Origin: JAFDVL01 sp043783625
Lineage (GTDB): Bacteria; Acidobacteriota; Blastocatellia; RBC074
DNA length: 49,274 nucleotides
Assembly: GCA_043783625.1 (NCBI GenBank)
Contig: JAYVZE010000036.1
Span: 1-49,274 of the forward strand
Direction of reading: 5' to 3'
The first letter of the stretch is position 1. Each line of letters starts with the position of its first letter. A program made the position numbers and the translations under genes. The notes under the pieces are model-generated. The model saw nothing but the letters and a program-made list of their open reading frames with translations. It was not told where the DNA came from and did no database searches. Positions 23,401 through 31,170 of the stretch are shown piece by piece.

Positions 23401-26350
23401 AATCATCGTCCCCCCGGATCGTCACTTTCTGAACGTCGAAGTCTCCGCCGATCAATCACAATATCAACCGCGCGAAGACGGTACGCTGACGGTGACGACG
23501 AAAGACCGTGATGGCAAACCTGTCGCGGCGGAAGTCTCGCTGGGACTTGTGGACGAATCTGTCTATTACATTCAGCAGGATTTAGCAGGTGATCCTCGCA
23601 AATTTTATTACGGCAACAAGCGCGGGCAGTATGTGCAAACACAAAGCTCATTTCAGCAAAAGCCGTATTTGAAATTGGTCGAGGTAGAGAACAAACAATT
23701 GATGGATGATCGGCAAATTACGCAACGATCAAGACAACGAGAAAGCAGCGATGCTGATTATGGGAGAAGAACAGAAGATAGTTCATCCACTGATAGATTT
23801 CGAGCGAAAGATGGGAGACCTCTTTTGGCGGCTAAATCTGGATTAATGCTGAGTGAGGAATTAGGTCTCTCGACTAGAGCGGATCGTATTAACAATTTTG
23901 GCGGGGGAATGGATAATGTCGGCGTATCGGAAATGGCAATCAATGGTCGCCAGTTATTTGGACAACGTGCCAAAGATCAGCCATTTGAGAGGCTCGCACA
24001 GTATGCAGCGTTACAACGCGCACCAACGGTGAAATTTGATACGATTGTTGTGCGCAATGATTTTCGTTCGACAGTTTTTTGGCAGCCGGATGTCGTTACG
24101 GATAAAAACGGCAAAGCTACGGTGAAGGTGAAATATCCTGATTCGACGACAAGCTGGAAGGCTACGGCGCGTGCGGTGACGGAGCAAAATCAATTTGGCA
24201 TTGGTGAAGGTACTACGCGGACGAAAATGCCGCTGCTGGTGCGGTTGCAGGCTCCTCGCTTTTTTGTCGTTGGCGATCAAGTGACGGTCTCGGCGGTGAT
24301 AAATAATAATACGGATAGTGTAATGAGCGTGGCGGCAGCGTTGGATGCGGATGGCGTTGCGCTTGGCAAGCGAGACGCTCGCGCTCCAGTCGAAATTGCC
24401 GCCAACAGCGAAAAGCGCGTAGACTGGATTGTCTCTGCGACACAAGCAGGCAATGCAAAATTAAAGGTCACGGCACGCGGCGATAAGTATGCCGATGCGA
24501 TGGAAAAAACATTTGTCGTTCACGAACACGGCATCGAAAAATTCCTCGCCAAATCCGGCAAGCTGCGCGGCGATGAAGTCACGATCAAACTCGATATTCC
24601 CAAAGAACGCAAAGCCGAAACGACACAGCTCAACGTACAAATTTCGCCCAGCCTCGCCATCACGATGTTAGATGCGCTGCCGTATTTGATTGATTATCCC
24701 TACGGCTGCGTCGAGCAAACGATGAGCCGATTTTTACCTGCGGCGATCACCGCCAAAATGCTCAAGGATTTGAAGCTTGATCCCGAAGTTGCGATGAGCA
24801 AAGTCTTCGGCGGCATCGAACAACAATTCGTTAACCAGACGCAACCCAAAGGCACGCGTAGCCTGCATCAAGTAGCTGAACTGGTGCAACGCGGATTGGA
24901 TCGGCTCTACGATATGCAGCATTCGGACGGCGGTTGGGGTTGGTGGAAAGAAGGCGACAGCGATCATTTTATGACCGCGTATGTCGTGTGGGGAATGTCG
25001 CTGGGAAAATCAGCCGATGTGCGTTGTAAAGATGATGTACTCGCACGCGGCGCAGAATTTTTGGACAAAAATTTAATCGAAGAAGAAAATAATTTCGATC
25101 AACAGGCGTGGATGTTGCACGCGCTGGCGGCACATCACGCAGCGTCAAAAAATGAAATCTCAAAATTTCAGCAAACTGCATTTGATAATTTGTGGAGGAA
25201 CCGCGAAAAATTGAACGCGTATACTCGCGCTTTGCTCGCGCTGTCAGCGCACAATTTTGGCTTCGCAGATAAAGCAAAAATCCTCATCCAGAATTTAGAA
25301 AACGGTGTGAAGCGCGACACTGCGCCGGACACCTCAATCCTCATCAAAGGTGAACAAAAATCTGACGCCTCGGTCATGGGCACGGCGCATTGGGGCGAAG
25401 ACGGAATTTACTATCGTTGGTCAGACGGCGGCGTAGAGGCTACGGCGTGGGCTTTGCGTGCGTTGCTGGCGATTGATCCGAATAATAAATTAATTGAGCC
25501 AACGACAAATTGGCTGATTAAAAATCGGCGTGGCGCACAGTGGAGCAATACCCGCGATACGGCGATGGTGATCTTGACACTCAATGATTATTTGCGTACG
25601 AGCGGTGAATTAAATGCAGATGTCGAGTACGAATTGCAGGTGAATGGGCAAGCTGTCGCGACGAAAAAATTAACAGCGGCAGATGTTTTCGATGCGCCAA
25701 GCCAATTTGCGATTAAGCCCGAATTTATCAAAGACGGCGCAAACGAAATTCGCATCGCTCGCAAAGGCGGCAAGAGTCCGCTGTACTTCTCTGCCAACGC
25801 ACAATTCTTCAGCCGTGAAGAAAATATTAAAGCGGCAGGCAATGAGATTTTCGTGAAGCGCGAATATTACAAATTGGTCGGACGACCGACATTGCTGAAA
25901 GGTTACGTGTACGACAAAGTGAAATTGATCGAAGGCGAAACCGTCACGAGCGGCGAGCGCATCGAAACAATTCTCACGATTGAAGCTAAAAATAATTACG
26001 AATATTTATTATTTGAAGATTTGAAACCCGCCGGATTTGAAGCCGTGCAATTGCAAAGCGGACAACCGCTTTACGCTTCTCAACTTAAACAATCTGATCT
26101 CGAAAACTCAGCACTCAAAACTCAGCACTCAGCACTAAATTCCCGCTTCGTTTATCAAGAACTCCGCGACCGTAAAGTCGCTATGTTCATTGACCATTTG
26201 CCGGAAGGTGTGTGGCAAATTCGTTATGAAATGCGTGCCGAAACGCCAGGGAGTTTTCACGCACTGCCCGTGCTGGGACGCGCGATGTATGTGCCGGAAA
26301 TTCGTTGTAACGGGGAAGAAATGCGGGTTTTGGTGAAGGATAAAGAATAG
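20402..26350 (+). CDS. Bacterial alpha-2-macroglobulin family protein
   Basis: A 1982-residue secreted or periplasmic protease-trapping protein. A signal peptide (about 1-25) is followed by an alpha-helical, TPR-like region (about 30-320), a series of MG beta-sandwich domains including MG2 (about 530-640), and an extended polar segment (about 1090-1190) before the A2M domain (WQPDVVTDKNGKATVKVKYP). The thioester motif is GCVEQ with C1436 and Q1439, in a YPYGCVEQTMSRFLPA context, followed by the alpha/alpha thioester domain and a C-terminal receptor-like part. No lipobox is present and no pbpC-type neighbour is seen. Two dispersed repeats lie in frame (residues about 1322-1331 and 1902-1912). 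AGGAA precedes the ATG. Confidence 0.92.
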   Translation: MINLAIVFRTLIFTSAFFASLFAPVTQTPEYEKFKADAEKQYAEKSFSLAHETYLKIERSKIPAAEIRWVNFRLADTLWRGQAATNTNDDTKFQQSQQQLETLVKEGIGESKEHDQVWAEVQESLGDFFWARFNSRSYGPAWPHYQQALDYWAGTKDLEIARQRYLNIVWTMADPPSRDQYYYYGYYGNHIPLDILSNALKIANNDNDKAHAHYLIAMTLRQQYNDAEQIQRVPEEFEAALKTGKTSDWYDDSLYYYADWMQSQGRTKINPDGGSQVEPDYVKALELFRRVTNEFSKGETRYFDQAKTSIENITKPVLGVNTSNVFLPDSEIQFYASWRNVKQVNFVLYKVDLTRDVNFSGKNGDNNWLQNIPLKEKVKSWSKETGDKGDYKPGQENIRVDGKLPVGAYVIEATSGNEKARDLLLVTDTTIVVKSAGKQALVYFCNALDGSPVANANIKIWERTYENSQTVWYEASKIANEDGIARFDLKASSSQLFVMAALNNRQALSDGYKNSYSRDEERWKIYALTDRPAYRPKETVNWKFIARKENEGGYSTPANEMIEYEIRDSKDTKVASGKVKLNAFGSAAGKLEIAENALLGAYEIRFYHPNRIGSAQLFRVEEYKLPEFKVTVSTPEENGQKKAFKLGEKVEVQIQADYYFGGAVNNADIELVVHQTPFQHYYRTPHDYDWYYDDQNRNYYGGRNGQIIKREKIKTDANGKATFSFDTPRDAGQDFEYSIEARVTDSSRREITATGNVRVTRQRYYVYPQAKHNIYRPQDKITSEIKALDANNQPVQAEGTIKVTRDFWYEIWLDASGREVKGDDLKRLQHQAGIARQQFPPANWKLKFRGYQHDDIESQTVKTNDKGEAEFSFTAPREGYYHIAWSSADKGTSIIRGETSVWVTTNATTELGYRHGGLEIIVDKDTFRAGQKTTVMISAPVSNRWVLFSVEGENLMSYQLVHLDGTVKLLEVSIEEKHEPNIFLSASMVNERQLFTDTKQIIVPPDRHFLNVEVSADQSQYQPREDGTLTVTTKDRDGKPVAAEVSLGLVDESVYYIQQDLAGDPRKFYYGNKRGQYVQTQSSFQQKPYLKLVEVENKQLMDDRQITQRSRQRESSDADYGRRTEDSSSTDRFRAKDGRPLLAAKSGLMLSEELGLSTRADRINNFGGGMDNVGVSEMAINGRQLFGQRAKDQPFERLAQYAALQRAPTVKFDTIVVRNDFRSTVFWQPDVVTDKNGKATVKVKYPDSTTSWKATARAVTEQNQFGIGEGTTRTKMPLLVRLQAPRFFVVGDQVTVSAVINNNTDSVMSVAAALDADGVALGKRDARAPVEIAANSEKRVDWIVSATQAGNAKLKVTARGDKYADAMEKTFVVHEHGIEKFLAKSGKLRGDEVTIKLDIPKERKAETTQLNVQISPSLAITMLDALPYLIDYPYGCVEQTMSRFLPAAITAKMLKDLKLDPEVAMSKVFGGIEQQFVNQTQPKGTRSLHQVAELVQRGLDRLYDMQHSDGGWGWWKEGDSDHFMTAYVVWGMSLGKSADVRCKDDVLARGAEFLDKNLIEEENNFDQQAWMLHALAAHHAASKNEISKFQQTAFDNLWRNREKLNAYTRALLALSAHNFGFADKAKILIQNLENGVKRDTAPDTSILIKGEQKSDASVMGTAHWGEDGIYYRWSDGGVEATAWALRALLAIDPNNKLIEPTTNWLIKNRRGAQWSNTRDTAMVILTLNDYLRTSGELNADVEYELQVNGQAVATKKLTAADVFDAPSQFAIKPEFIKDGANEIRIARKGGKSPLYFSANAQFFSREENIKAAGNEIFVKREYYKLVGRPTLLKGYVYDKVKLIEGETVTSGERIETILTIEAKNNYEYLLFEDLKPAGFEAVQLQSGQPLYASQLKQSDLENSALKTQHSALNSRFVYQELRDRKVAMFIDHLPEGVWQIRYEMRAETPGSFHALPVLGRAMYVPEIRCNGEEMRVLVKDKE
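24365..24392. repeat. Repeat half-element inside the macroglobulin gene
   Basis: GGCAAGCGAGACGCTCGCGC followed by TCCAGTCG matches the arm of the repeat at 38744-38773 with only two differences. It is in frame and translates as LGKRDARAPVE. Confidence 0.8.
26105..26136. repeat. Heptamer repeat (ACTCAGC units) inside the macroglobulin gene
   Basis: Three ACTCAGC/ACTCAAA-type units lie in frame near the 3' end of the gene and encode ENSALKTQHSALNS. Only one arm orientation is present. Same family as 1627-1741. Confidence 0.85.
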
Positions 26351-26445
26351 ACCACAGATTTTATGGATCAGGCGGGTTTACGCCGATCTGAATTTTCAGA
26401 CCCGCGTAAACCCGCAACATCCGCTCAATCAGTGGTCTATTCTTT
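26342..26445. repeat. Inverted repeat supplying the stop codons of two convergent genes
   Basis: The 14-mer AAAGAATAGACCAC occurs at 26342-26355 and, inverted, at 26432-26445. Inner arms CAGGCGGGTTTACGC and GCGTAAACCCGC also pair. The TAG in each arm is the stop codon of the flanking gene. A related element lies at 41489-41557. Confidence 0.9.
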
Positions 26446-27327
26446 CTTCACTAACATCGCCGTAATCGTCGCGCCGGAAGATTTCATGACTAATTTCACC
26501 GGAGTTTTTTGCGCGTCATCTGTGACCCACATAAACAATTCGCCTTCGCGTGAACTTAATCTGCCAGATCCGAAAAGTTTGGGTTCGACTTTGATGGTTT
26601 TGAATTTGCCGAGGTCAATCTGAATTTCTTCGTGTCCGTAAATCACGATTTCAAAGTCGCGCCGCTCGCCTTCATACAGCAACGGAAATTTATAAACAGA
26701 ATTTTCTTTGGCGTCCTGCAAGCGCAATAAATAAAACGCCGAGAGCAAATCCTGCATGTCCGGTTCGAGTTTTGGGTTTTTTTCACGTGCCGGATTTTGC
26801 GGTTTGTCTACGTCTACGATGCGGTAACTCGCCACTTGTTTTTCATAATCAAAAAGCCCTGTTTGCAGGCGATGCCGCTTGCTCTCATCGCTTTCTCGCA
26901 GGACTGCACGCGGCTTGAAATCCTTGGCATCTACCAGAGTTTCAAAGCGATCATTGACGCTGAGTCCGAAAACTCTTAACAATAATCCTTTGGTGATAAG
27001 CGTTGCTTTCAAGTGCAAAAATCTTTCATCGGCTGACGGAGTGAATTCAAGTTTTTCAACTTTTGGCTGTGCCAAAACGCCGAAATTTTCAAACGTGATG
27101 GAACCTGCATTCAACGAAATCGGCAACCGCGTAAAGCGCAAATCGTACGTTAATTTTTCTCCGGTTTTGAAAGGTAATTGTTTTGCTTCGCGGCGCAGCG
27201 AATGAAGCTTCGGAGCCGCAGGCGCAGCAGGGATGCGAGGTTTGGATTTGCCGCAGGAGGTGATGAAGAGGGAGCAGAGAATGAGGGAGCAAGGGAAAAA
27301 GATAATCCTAGGCGCGTTGATGTTCAT
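26437..27327 (-). CDS. DUF3108 domain lipoprotein
   Basis: A 296-residue protein. The signal sequence MNINAPRIIFFPCSLILCSL ends in the lipobox FITSC, so Cys25 is probably lipidated and the protein membrane-anchored. A Pro/Ala-rich linker is followed by the DUF3108 domain, recognised by FKTGEKLTYDLRF and the later VEPKLFGSGRLSSREGELFM-like block, a beta-rich fold of unknown function. A longer reading from 27387 would put 45 residues before the lipobox and is less likely. It converges with the macroglobulin gene; its KKE-stop end is encoded by the shared inverted repeat. Confidence 0.82.
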   Translation of the reverse strand: MNINAPRIIFFPCSLILCSLFITSCGKSKPRIPAAPAAPKLHSLRREAKQLPFKTGEKLTYDLRFTRLPISLNAGSITFENFGVLAQPKVEKLEFTPSADERFLHLKATLITKGLLLRVFGLSVNDRFETLVDAKDFKPRAVLRESDESKRHRLQTGLFDYEKQVASYRIVDVDKPQNPAREKNPKLEPDMQDLLSAFYLLRLQDAKENSVYKFPLLYEGERRDFEIVIYGHEEIQIDLGKFKTIKVEPKLFGSGRLSSREGELFMWVTDDAQKTPVKLVMKSSGATITAMLVKKE

Positions 27328-27447
27328 GTAATGAAATCTCATAAAACTGTTGCTGTGAATTGCCAGACACTGACTGGCAAATTTCATTATGACAGAAAAT
27401 TAAGGTTACGGTTTTTTTGGGTGATTTGAAAGGCGGAGTTTGTTTTT

Positions 27448-27638
27448 AACCCGCAACGCGGGTGTAGCATAAAGCCTGGGGTGTGAACCCCAAGAACAAT
27501 AAATGCACACAGCAAAGCCCGTGATAACGGGCGATAGAAATTGCGCTGTCGCCCGTTATCACGGGCTTATTTAACTCTCGAACATTTTCCTGGGGCTTAC
27601 GCCCCAGGCTTTATGCTGTCACCCGCATTCGCGGGTTG
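27448..27638. repeat. Composite mirror-palindrome repeat, family A copy 2
   Basis: Order: ACCCGCAACGCGGGT, AGCATAAAGCCTGGGG, AGCCCGTGATAACGGGCGATAG, its mirrored arm CTGTCGCCCGTTATCACGGG, CCTGGGGC/GCCCCAGG, CTTTATGCT and ACCCGCATTCGCGGGT. It overlaps the last 13 codons and the stop of the fatty acid desaturase gene. Confidence 0.93.
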
Positions 27639-28487
27639 TAATTTGAGGTTTCTTTGCTGCTTCGGCAATTTCGTCAACCGCAAATCGGTAATTAATCCAA
27701 GCTGTTTCAGTGTCCAGATGCCGTACCAGTTTACGTCAATTTCGTACCACGCCAGCCCGTGCCGTGCGGCGGATGGATGCGCGTGATGATTGTTGTGCCA
27801 ACCTTCGCCGTGAGAAATTAACGCTACCCACCAGCAATTGCGCGAAGTGTCTTTGGTGTCAAAGCGGCGCGAACCCCACACGTGCGAAGCCGAGTTCACA
27901 AACAATGTCGCGTGCAGCGCAAAGATGACGCGAAAGAAAATTCCCCACAACAAAAACGGCAATCCACCAATCGCAAATAAAATCGCGGCAAAAACAATTT
28001 GCAGCGCAATATGCCACTTCGTCAGCCAACGATGAACCGGATCATCAGTCAGGTCTTTCACCCGCTCCATTTCTTCCGGCAGGATCGTGTAAGGCGCAGT
28101 CCCGTTCAGAATCCAGCCCAGATGCGACCACCAGAAACCGTGCGAAGGCGAATGCGGATCGCCGTCCTGATCCGTATGCATGTGATGAATGCGATGCGTC
28201 GCTACCCACGGAATCGGGCCGCCTTCCAGCGCGAGCGTACCCAGCAACGCCATCGAATATTCCACCCATTTCGGCGTCTTAAATCCGCGATGCGTCAGCA
28301 ATCGGTGATAGCCCATCCCGATGCCGAGGCTCCCCGTCGCCCACCATAAAAATACGGCGAGTCCGAACGCCGACCACGTAAAATTAAATAACGCCGCGAC
28401 CGCTCCAGCGTGCAGAAAAATCATGAGCGTAATCATCCACCAATTTAGCTTGTTGCCACGATAACTAAGAGCCGCATCTGTGCGCAT
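27597..28487 (-). CDS. Fatty acid desaturase (acyl-CoA delta-9 type)
   Basis: A 296-residue integral membrane di-iron desaturase. The three histidine boxes are intact: HRLLTH (61-66), HRIHH (98-102) and HNNHH (231-235, in GEGWHNNHHAHPSAARHG). Hydrophobic pairs lie at about 17-37, 41-58 and 160-195. It should introduce a cis double bond in acyl chains for membrane fluidity. An ATG 51 codons upstream exists, but the one at 28487 has AAGGAT in front and gives the normal family length. The last 13 residues (QPANAGDSIKPGA) are encoded by a family A repeat, so the original 3' end has been replaced or extended. Confidence 0.92.
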   Translation of the reverse strand: MRTDAALSYRGNKLNWWMITLMIFLHAGAVAALFNFTWSAFGLAVFLWWATGSLGIGMGYHRLLTHRGFKTPKWVEYSMALLGTLALEGGPIPWVATHRIHHMHTDQDGDPHSPSHGFWWSHLGWILNGTAPYTILPEEMERVKDLTDDPVHRWLTKWHIALQIVFAAILFAIGGLPFLLWGIFFRVIFALHATLFVNSASHVWGSRRFDTKDTSRNCWWVALISHGEGWHNNHHAHPSAARHGLAWYEIDVNWYGIWTLKQLGLITDLRLTKLPKQQRNLKLQPANAGDSIKPGA

Positions 28488-28654
28488 TAAAATCCTTTTG
28501 AAAAACCTTTTTGCCAATGATTGATGTACATCAGGTGGGAAAGAGGGAAATTTGAAGAACGTCGGATAGCGAGTTGCGATCTTAACAAATGGTAGGGATT
28601 TTGTCTGTAATAGTTGTGTAATCACTGGGAGCGCGCGCATCCTGCGTGCTGCAA

Positions 28655-28687
28655 TTGAATTCCGCAGACAGTGTCTGCGGAATTCAA
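28655..28687. repeat. Perfect 16-bp inverted repeat with a single-base centre
   Basis: TTGAATTCCGCAGACA (28655-28670) is exactly mirrored at 28672-28687. It lies in the 402-bp gap 28488-28889 upstream of the desaturase and downstream of the pentapeptide gene. Confidence 0.9.
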
Positions 28688-28717
28688 AAAATAAAATTAT
28701 CGTCAGAAATTTCTCTT

Positions 28718-28885
28718 GCGGCTATGCCGCCCCGATGTGCGAAAAGGCTCTGCCTTTTCGGTAAGTGCTGAAGGATTTGAGGCTACGCCTCCGCTGTTTT
28801 TTGGATGCACAAACGGGCGTAGCCCTTACTTCCTGCGCACCACGGAAAGGCGGAGCCTTTCCGCACATCACTGCGGCACAGCCGC
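28718..28885. repeat. Composite mirror palindrome of six GGC-loop-GCC hairpins
   Basis: Hairpins are GCGGCTATGCCGC (28718), GAAAAGGCTCTGCCTTTTC (28741), GAGGCTACGCCTC (28779), GGGCGTAGCCC (28815), GGAAAGGCGGAGCCTTTCC (28844) and GCGGCACAGCCGC (28873). The first two also pair with the last two (GATGTGCG is shared inverted), so the whole is a palindrome of palindromes. It ends 4 bp from the stop codon of the pentapeptide-repeat gene. Confidence 0.9.
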
Positions 28886-28889
28886 TATT

Positions 28890-30329
28890 TTACCGCATAT
28901 ATTTCCGCCGAATCGCCAACGCCAACAACGCCGCTTGCAGCGGAGCGAGGATCGTTTCGAGTCCCACAAACAATCGCGCCATCGTCGTCACCGGACGCGG
29001 CTCCGGTTTTTGGAGTGATGCGGTTTCCAATGAATACACGAGTGTTGCGAGAATTTGTTTTGCCTTATTTTGCTCTGGCGCGAGCATCACCTGAATCGGT
29101 GAGCCTTTTTTACTTTGAGTTGTATCTTTCGAGGAAGCGAATCCGGTGAACCAATACGGCACACACGACAAAAATAAAATCAGCAGCAACGCTACAGTCG
29201 CGCGACCAACCCGTTCGCCGTAGCCGCTCAATGCCCAATACCAAAAATCCAACGTCCAGAAAGCGCGTCCATTCCATTTTTCCAATCGCCGCAAATCCAT
29301 CGAATTGTAGCGAAACTGCGCCGCTTCGCCGTAGCGATTATTCTCTTCGGCATTCATCGCCAATTGCCGATACGCGATGGAAAGCAACCGATCTGATTTG
29401 CTCGCGCTACGCTCTTTCGCCAGATCGTCATCCCAACGCACATCAATAAATTCAAACTTGCGCGGGTCAGTATTGATAAACCAATGAGGACGCAGATTCA
29501 CCGAATGAAGCGAAAGACGTTCAGGTTTTTCAATGCGCAACGAATCAAAGCTTAGCGAAGCATCCGCGCCGAACATCCCATATTGCTTGAATTTTACATA
29601 GTCTTTGACTTGCGCCTTGCGGAAAGTTATTTCCTCATCAAAAAAAGATTCAATAAATGATAATTGTCCGCCAAAAATTGTAGAATTAAAATTAACTTTA
29701 CCGACAAATATGGCATTATTAAAATTGGTCTCGCCGCCAAACACTCCCTTACTAAAATCTATGTTTCCCTGAAATTTTGTGTTCTGAAAATCCGCTTTCC
29801 CGTCAAATCGTACATTTTGGAATCTTGCACCATTATCAAATGTTGCAGCACTAAAGTAAGCCTCTCCGTGAAATATCGCATCGCTAAAATCTACACTATC
29901 GAATGAACATGGATATAACTCGTGATGCGGGATAATAAAATATGCATTCTTGTTAAATGTTGCTTCTTTAAATTTAGCTTTTTCAAACTTTATCTTGTAG
30001 AAAGACACCTCATTGCTAAATGTTGCACACTGAAAATTTGCCTGCTCGAATGTTAGCCACTCACGCGTGATGAATTCAGTCTCATTTCCCTCAAATACCA
30101 CTTTTTCTGGAAAATAAACGCAGCAAAAATTGAAATCCTTATTATCAGTTTTTTGATTCAGAGCGGCGCGAAATTCAGTAATTTTATCCTGACTTGGATA
30201 ATGCATAACACAATAATATTCATCTTCAAATAGGTATATTGCCTCTCCTACACAAGCCTCACAGGCATCTTCAAGTAAGGCATCGCTATCAGATGTGATC
30301 CAATTATTGATCCTACAGTTAATCGTCAT
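28890..30329 (-). CDS. Pentapeptide-repeat membrane protein with N-terminal Cys cluster
   Basis: A 479-residue protein. The N-terminus has a possible zinc site, CEACVGEA followed by CVMHYP. Residues about 85-270 are pentapeptide repeats of the A(D/N)LXX/FXX kind (TNFNNAIFVGKVNFNSTIFG), which fold as a right-handed quadrilateral beta-helix. A linker and two hydrophobic segments follow (about 383-403, LLLILFLSCVPYWF, and the C-terminus, ILAPLQAALLALAI). The start at 30329 is preceded by GAGG within the end of the DUF433 gene, so the two are translationally linked. The function is unknown; channel-like C-termini are seen in similar proteins. Base composition in the repeat region is more AT-rich than its neighbours. 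Confidence 0.78.
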   Translation of the reverse strand: MTINCRINNWITSDSDALLEDACEACVGEAIYLFEDEYYCVMHYPSQDKITEFRAALNQKTDNKDFNFCCVYFPEKVVFEGNETEFITREWLTFEQANFQCATFSNEVSFYKIKFEKAKFKEATFNKNAYFIIPHHELYPCSFDSVDFSDAIFHGEAYFSAATFDNGARFQNVRFDGKADFQNTKFQGNIDFSKGVFGGETNFNNAIFVGKVNFNSTIFGGQLSFIESFFDEEITFRKAQVKDYVKFKQYGMFGADASLSFDSLRIEKPERLSLHSVNLRPHWFINTDPRKFEFIDVRWDDDLAKERSASKSDRLLSIAYRQLAMNAEENNRYGEAAQFRYNSMDLRRLEKWNGRAFWTLDFWYWALSGYGERVGRATVALLLILFLSCVPYWFTGFASSKDTTQSKKGSPIQVMLAPEQNKAKQILATLVYSLETASLQKPEPRPVTTMARLFVGLETILAPLQAALLALAIRRKYMR

Positions 30330-30332
30330 CAC

Positions 30333-30662
30333 CTAAGCCTCTTCGTTTTCCTGAATTTCCTTTTCGATTTCATCTTTATGCGAACGAACATACGCCCACG
30401 TATTGGCTAAGTCTTCGGCACGAAGTGTAGGAAAAGCTTTGAGAAGATCAGATTCGTTTGTGCCTAAACGTCGCGCCTGTTCCAGCGTCCAGACGGGAAT
30501 ACGAGTGCGAACGATTCGCGCCGCGCCGCCGCAAACGCCAGCGGTACTTTCGATGCCGGGGAAAGAATCGCCGAGGTCTTTGACAATCCATTGCAAGACC
30601 TGCGCTTTCTCGGCGCGGGTTAACAATGAAATAAAATTTTCAGCTTCAATAACACCGTTCAT
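30333..30662 (-). CDS. DUF433 family protein (antitoxin-like)
   Basis: A 109-residue protein with the DUF433 core: GIESTAGVCGGAARIVRTRIPVW followed by LEQARRLGTNESDLLKAFPTL and AEDLANTWAYVR. This small helix-turn-helix-like domain usually acts as the antitoxin of a DUF5615 PIN-like toxin, but no such toxin follows; the next gene encodes the pentapeptide-repeat protein, separated by 3 bases. GAGGG lies nine bases before the ATG. An AT-rich promoter-like motif shared with the gene at 31171-31539 lies upstream (30689-30713). Confidence 0.82.
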   Translation of the reverse strand: MNGVIEAENFISLLTRAEKAQVLQWIVKDLGDSFPGIESTAGVCGGAARIVRTRIPVWTLEQARRLGTNESDLLKAFPTLRAEDLANTWAYVRSHKDEIEKEIQENEEA

Positions 30663-30688
30663 AGCTTTTTGCCCTCAATATTTTGGGC

Positions 30689-30713
30689 ATTTTAGCATAC
30701 CCGATGAAGTTGT
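30689..30713 (-). promoter_or_regulatory. Shared promoter-like motif GTATGCTAAAAT upstream of the DUF433 gene
   Basis: The minus strand reads CAACTTC-N5-GTATGCTAAAAT. A copy matching at about 20 of 25 positions precedes the gene starting at 31539. TAAAAT would be the -10 box. No clear -35 is seen. Confidence 0.5.
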
Positions 30714-30742
30714 TGAGGGTAAAATTATTTGGAATTAACAAG

Positions 30743-31159
30743 CTACTGTGGATACCGTCCATCTCTCGTTAATTCTTGTCGTTGATTTACACGGACAGGA
30801 TCATTCAATTTTAAGGCTGAGACAGTAGCGCGTCCTACACGAGTTTTGCCAAGTAAGAACGCACCTAATAATTCAAAATGTTCTGTCCAATCTTGTAAGC
30901 GAGGATTAAAAAGCGCAGCGACTTCGTTATCAACTGGATCAAGCGCGGCAACTTCGGAGCCTTTATGTTTATTGCATTTGAGACAAGCCAGCGCAAGGTT
31001 TTCGCTGCTTGTTGCGCCGTCATATTTTAGTGGAATGATGTGATCTATTTGATGAGTGAAATCAGAATCATCCTGATGGAGCAAGCAATATTCGCAGGTT
31101 TGCTTTGCTCTTTCAGTGACAAGTTGTCTTAGTGGGGCTGGTATTTTGGCTGAAGGCAT
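30743..31159 (-). CDS. HNH endonuclease
   Basis: A 138-residue nuclease of the HNH class. CEYC (about 20-23) and CLKC (about 58-61) form the zinc site around the catalytic HQIDHIIP block (about 35-42) and the NLALACLKCNKHKG helix, so the beta-beta-alpha metal finger is complete. It lies 11 bp downstream of a small gene with which it probably forms a two-gene operon. Such HNH proteins occur as solitary nucleases or as toxins; the target is unknown. No strong ribosome binding site is visible. Confidence 0.88.
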   Translation of the reverse strand: MPSAKIPAPLRQLVTERAKQTCEYCLLHQDDSDFTHQIDHIIPLKYDGATSSENLALACLKCNKHKGSEVAALDPVDNEVAALFNPRLQDWTEHFELLGAFLLGKTRVGRATVSALKLNDPVRVNQRQELTRDGRYPQ

Positions 31160-31170
31160 TGGCTTTGATC

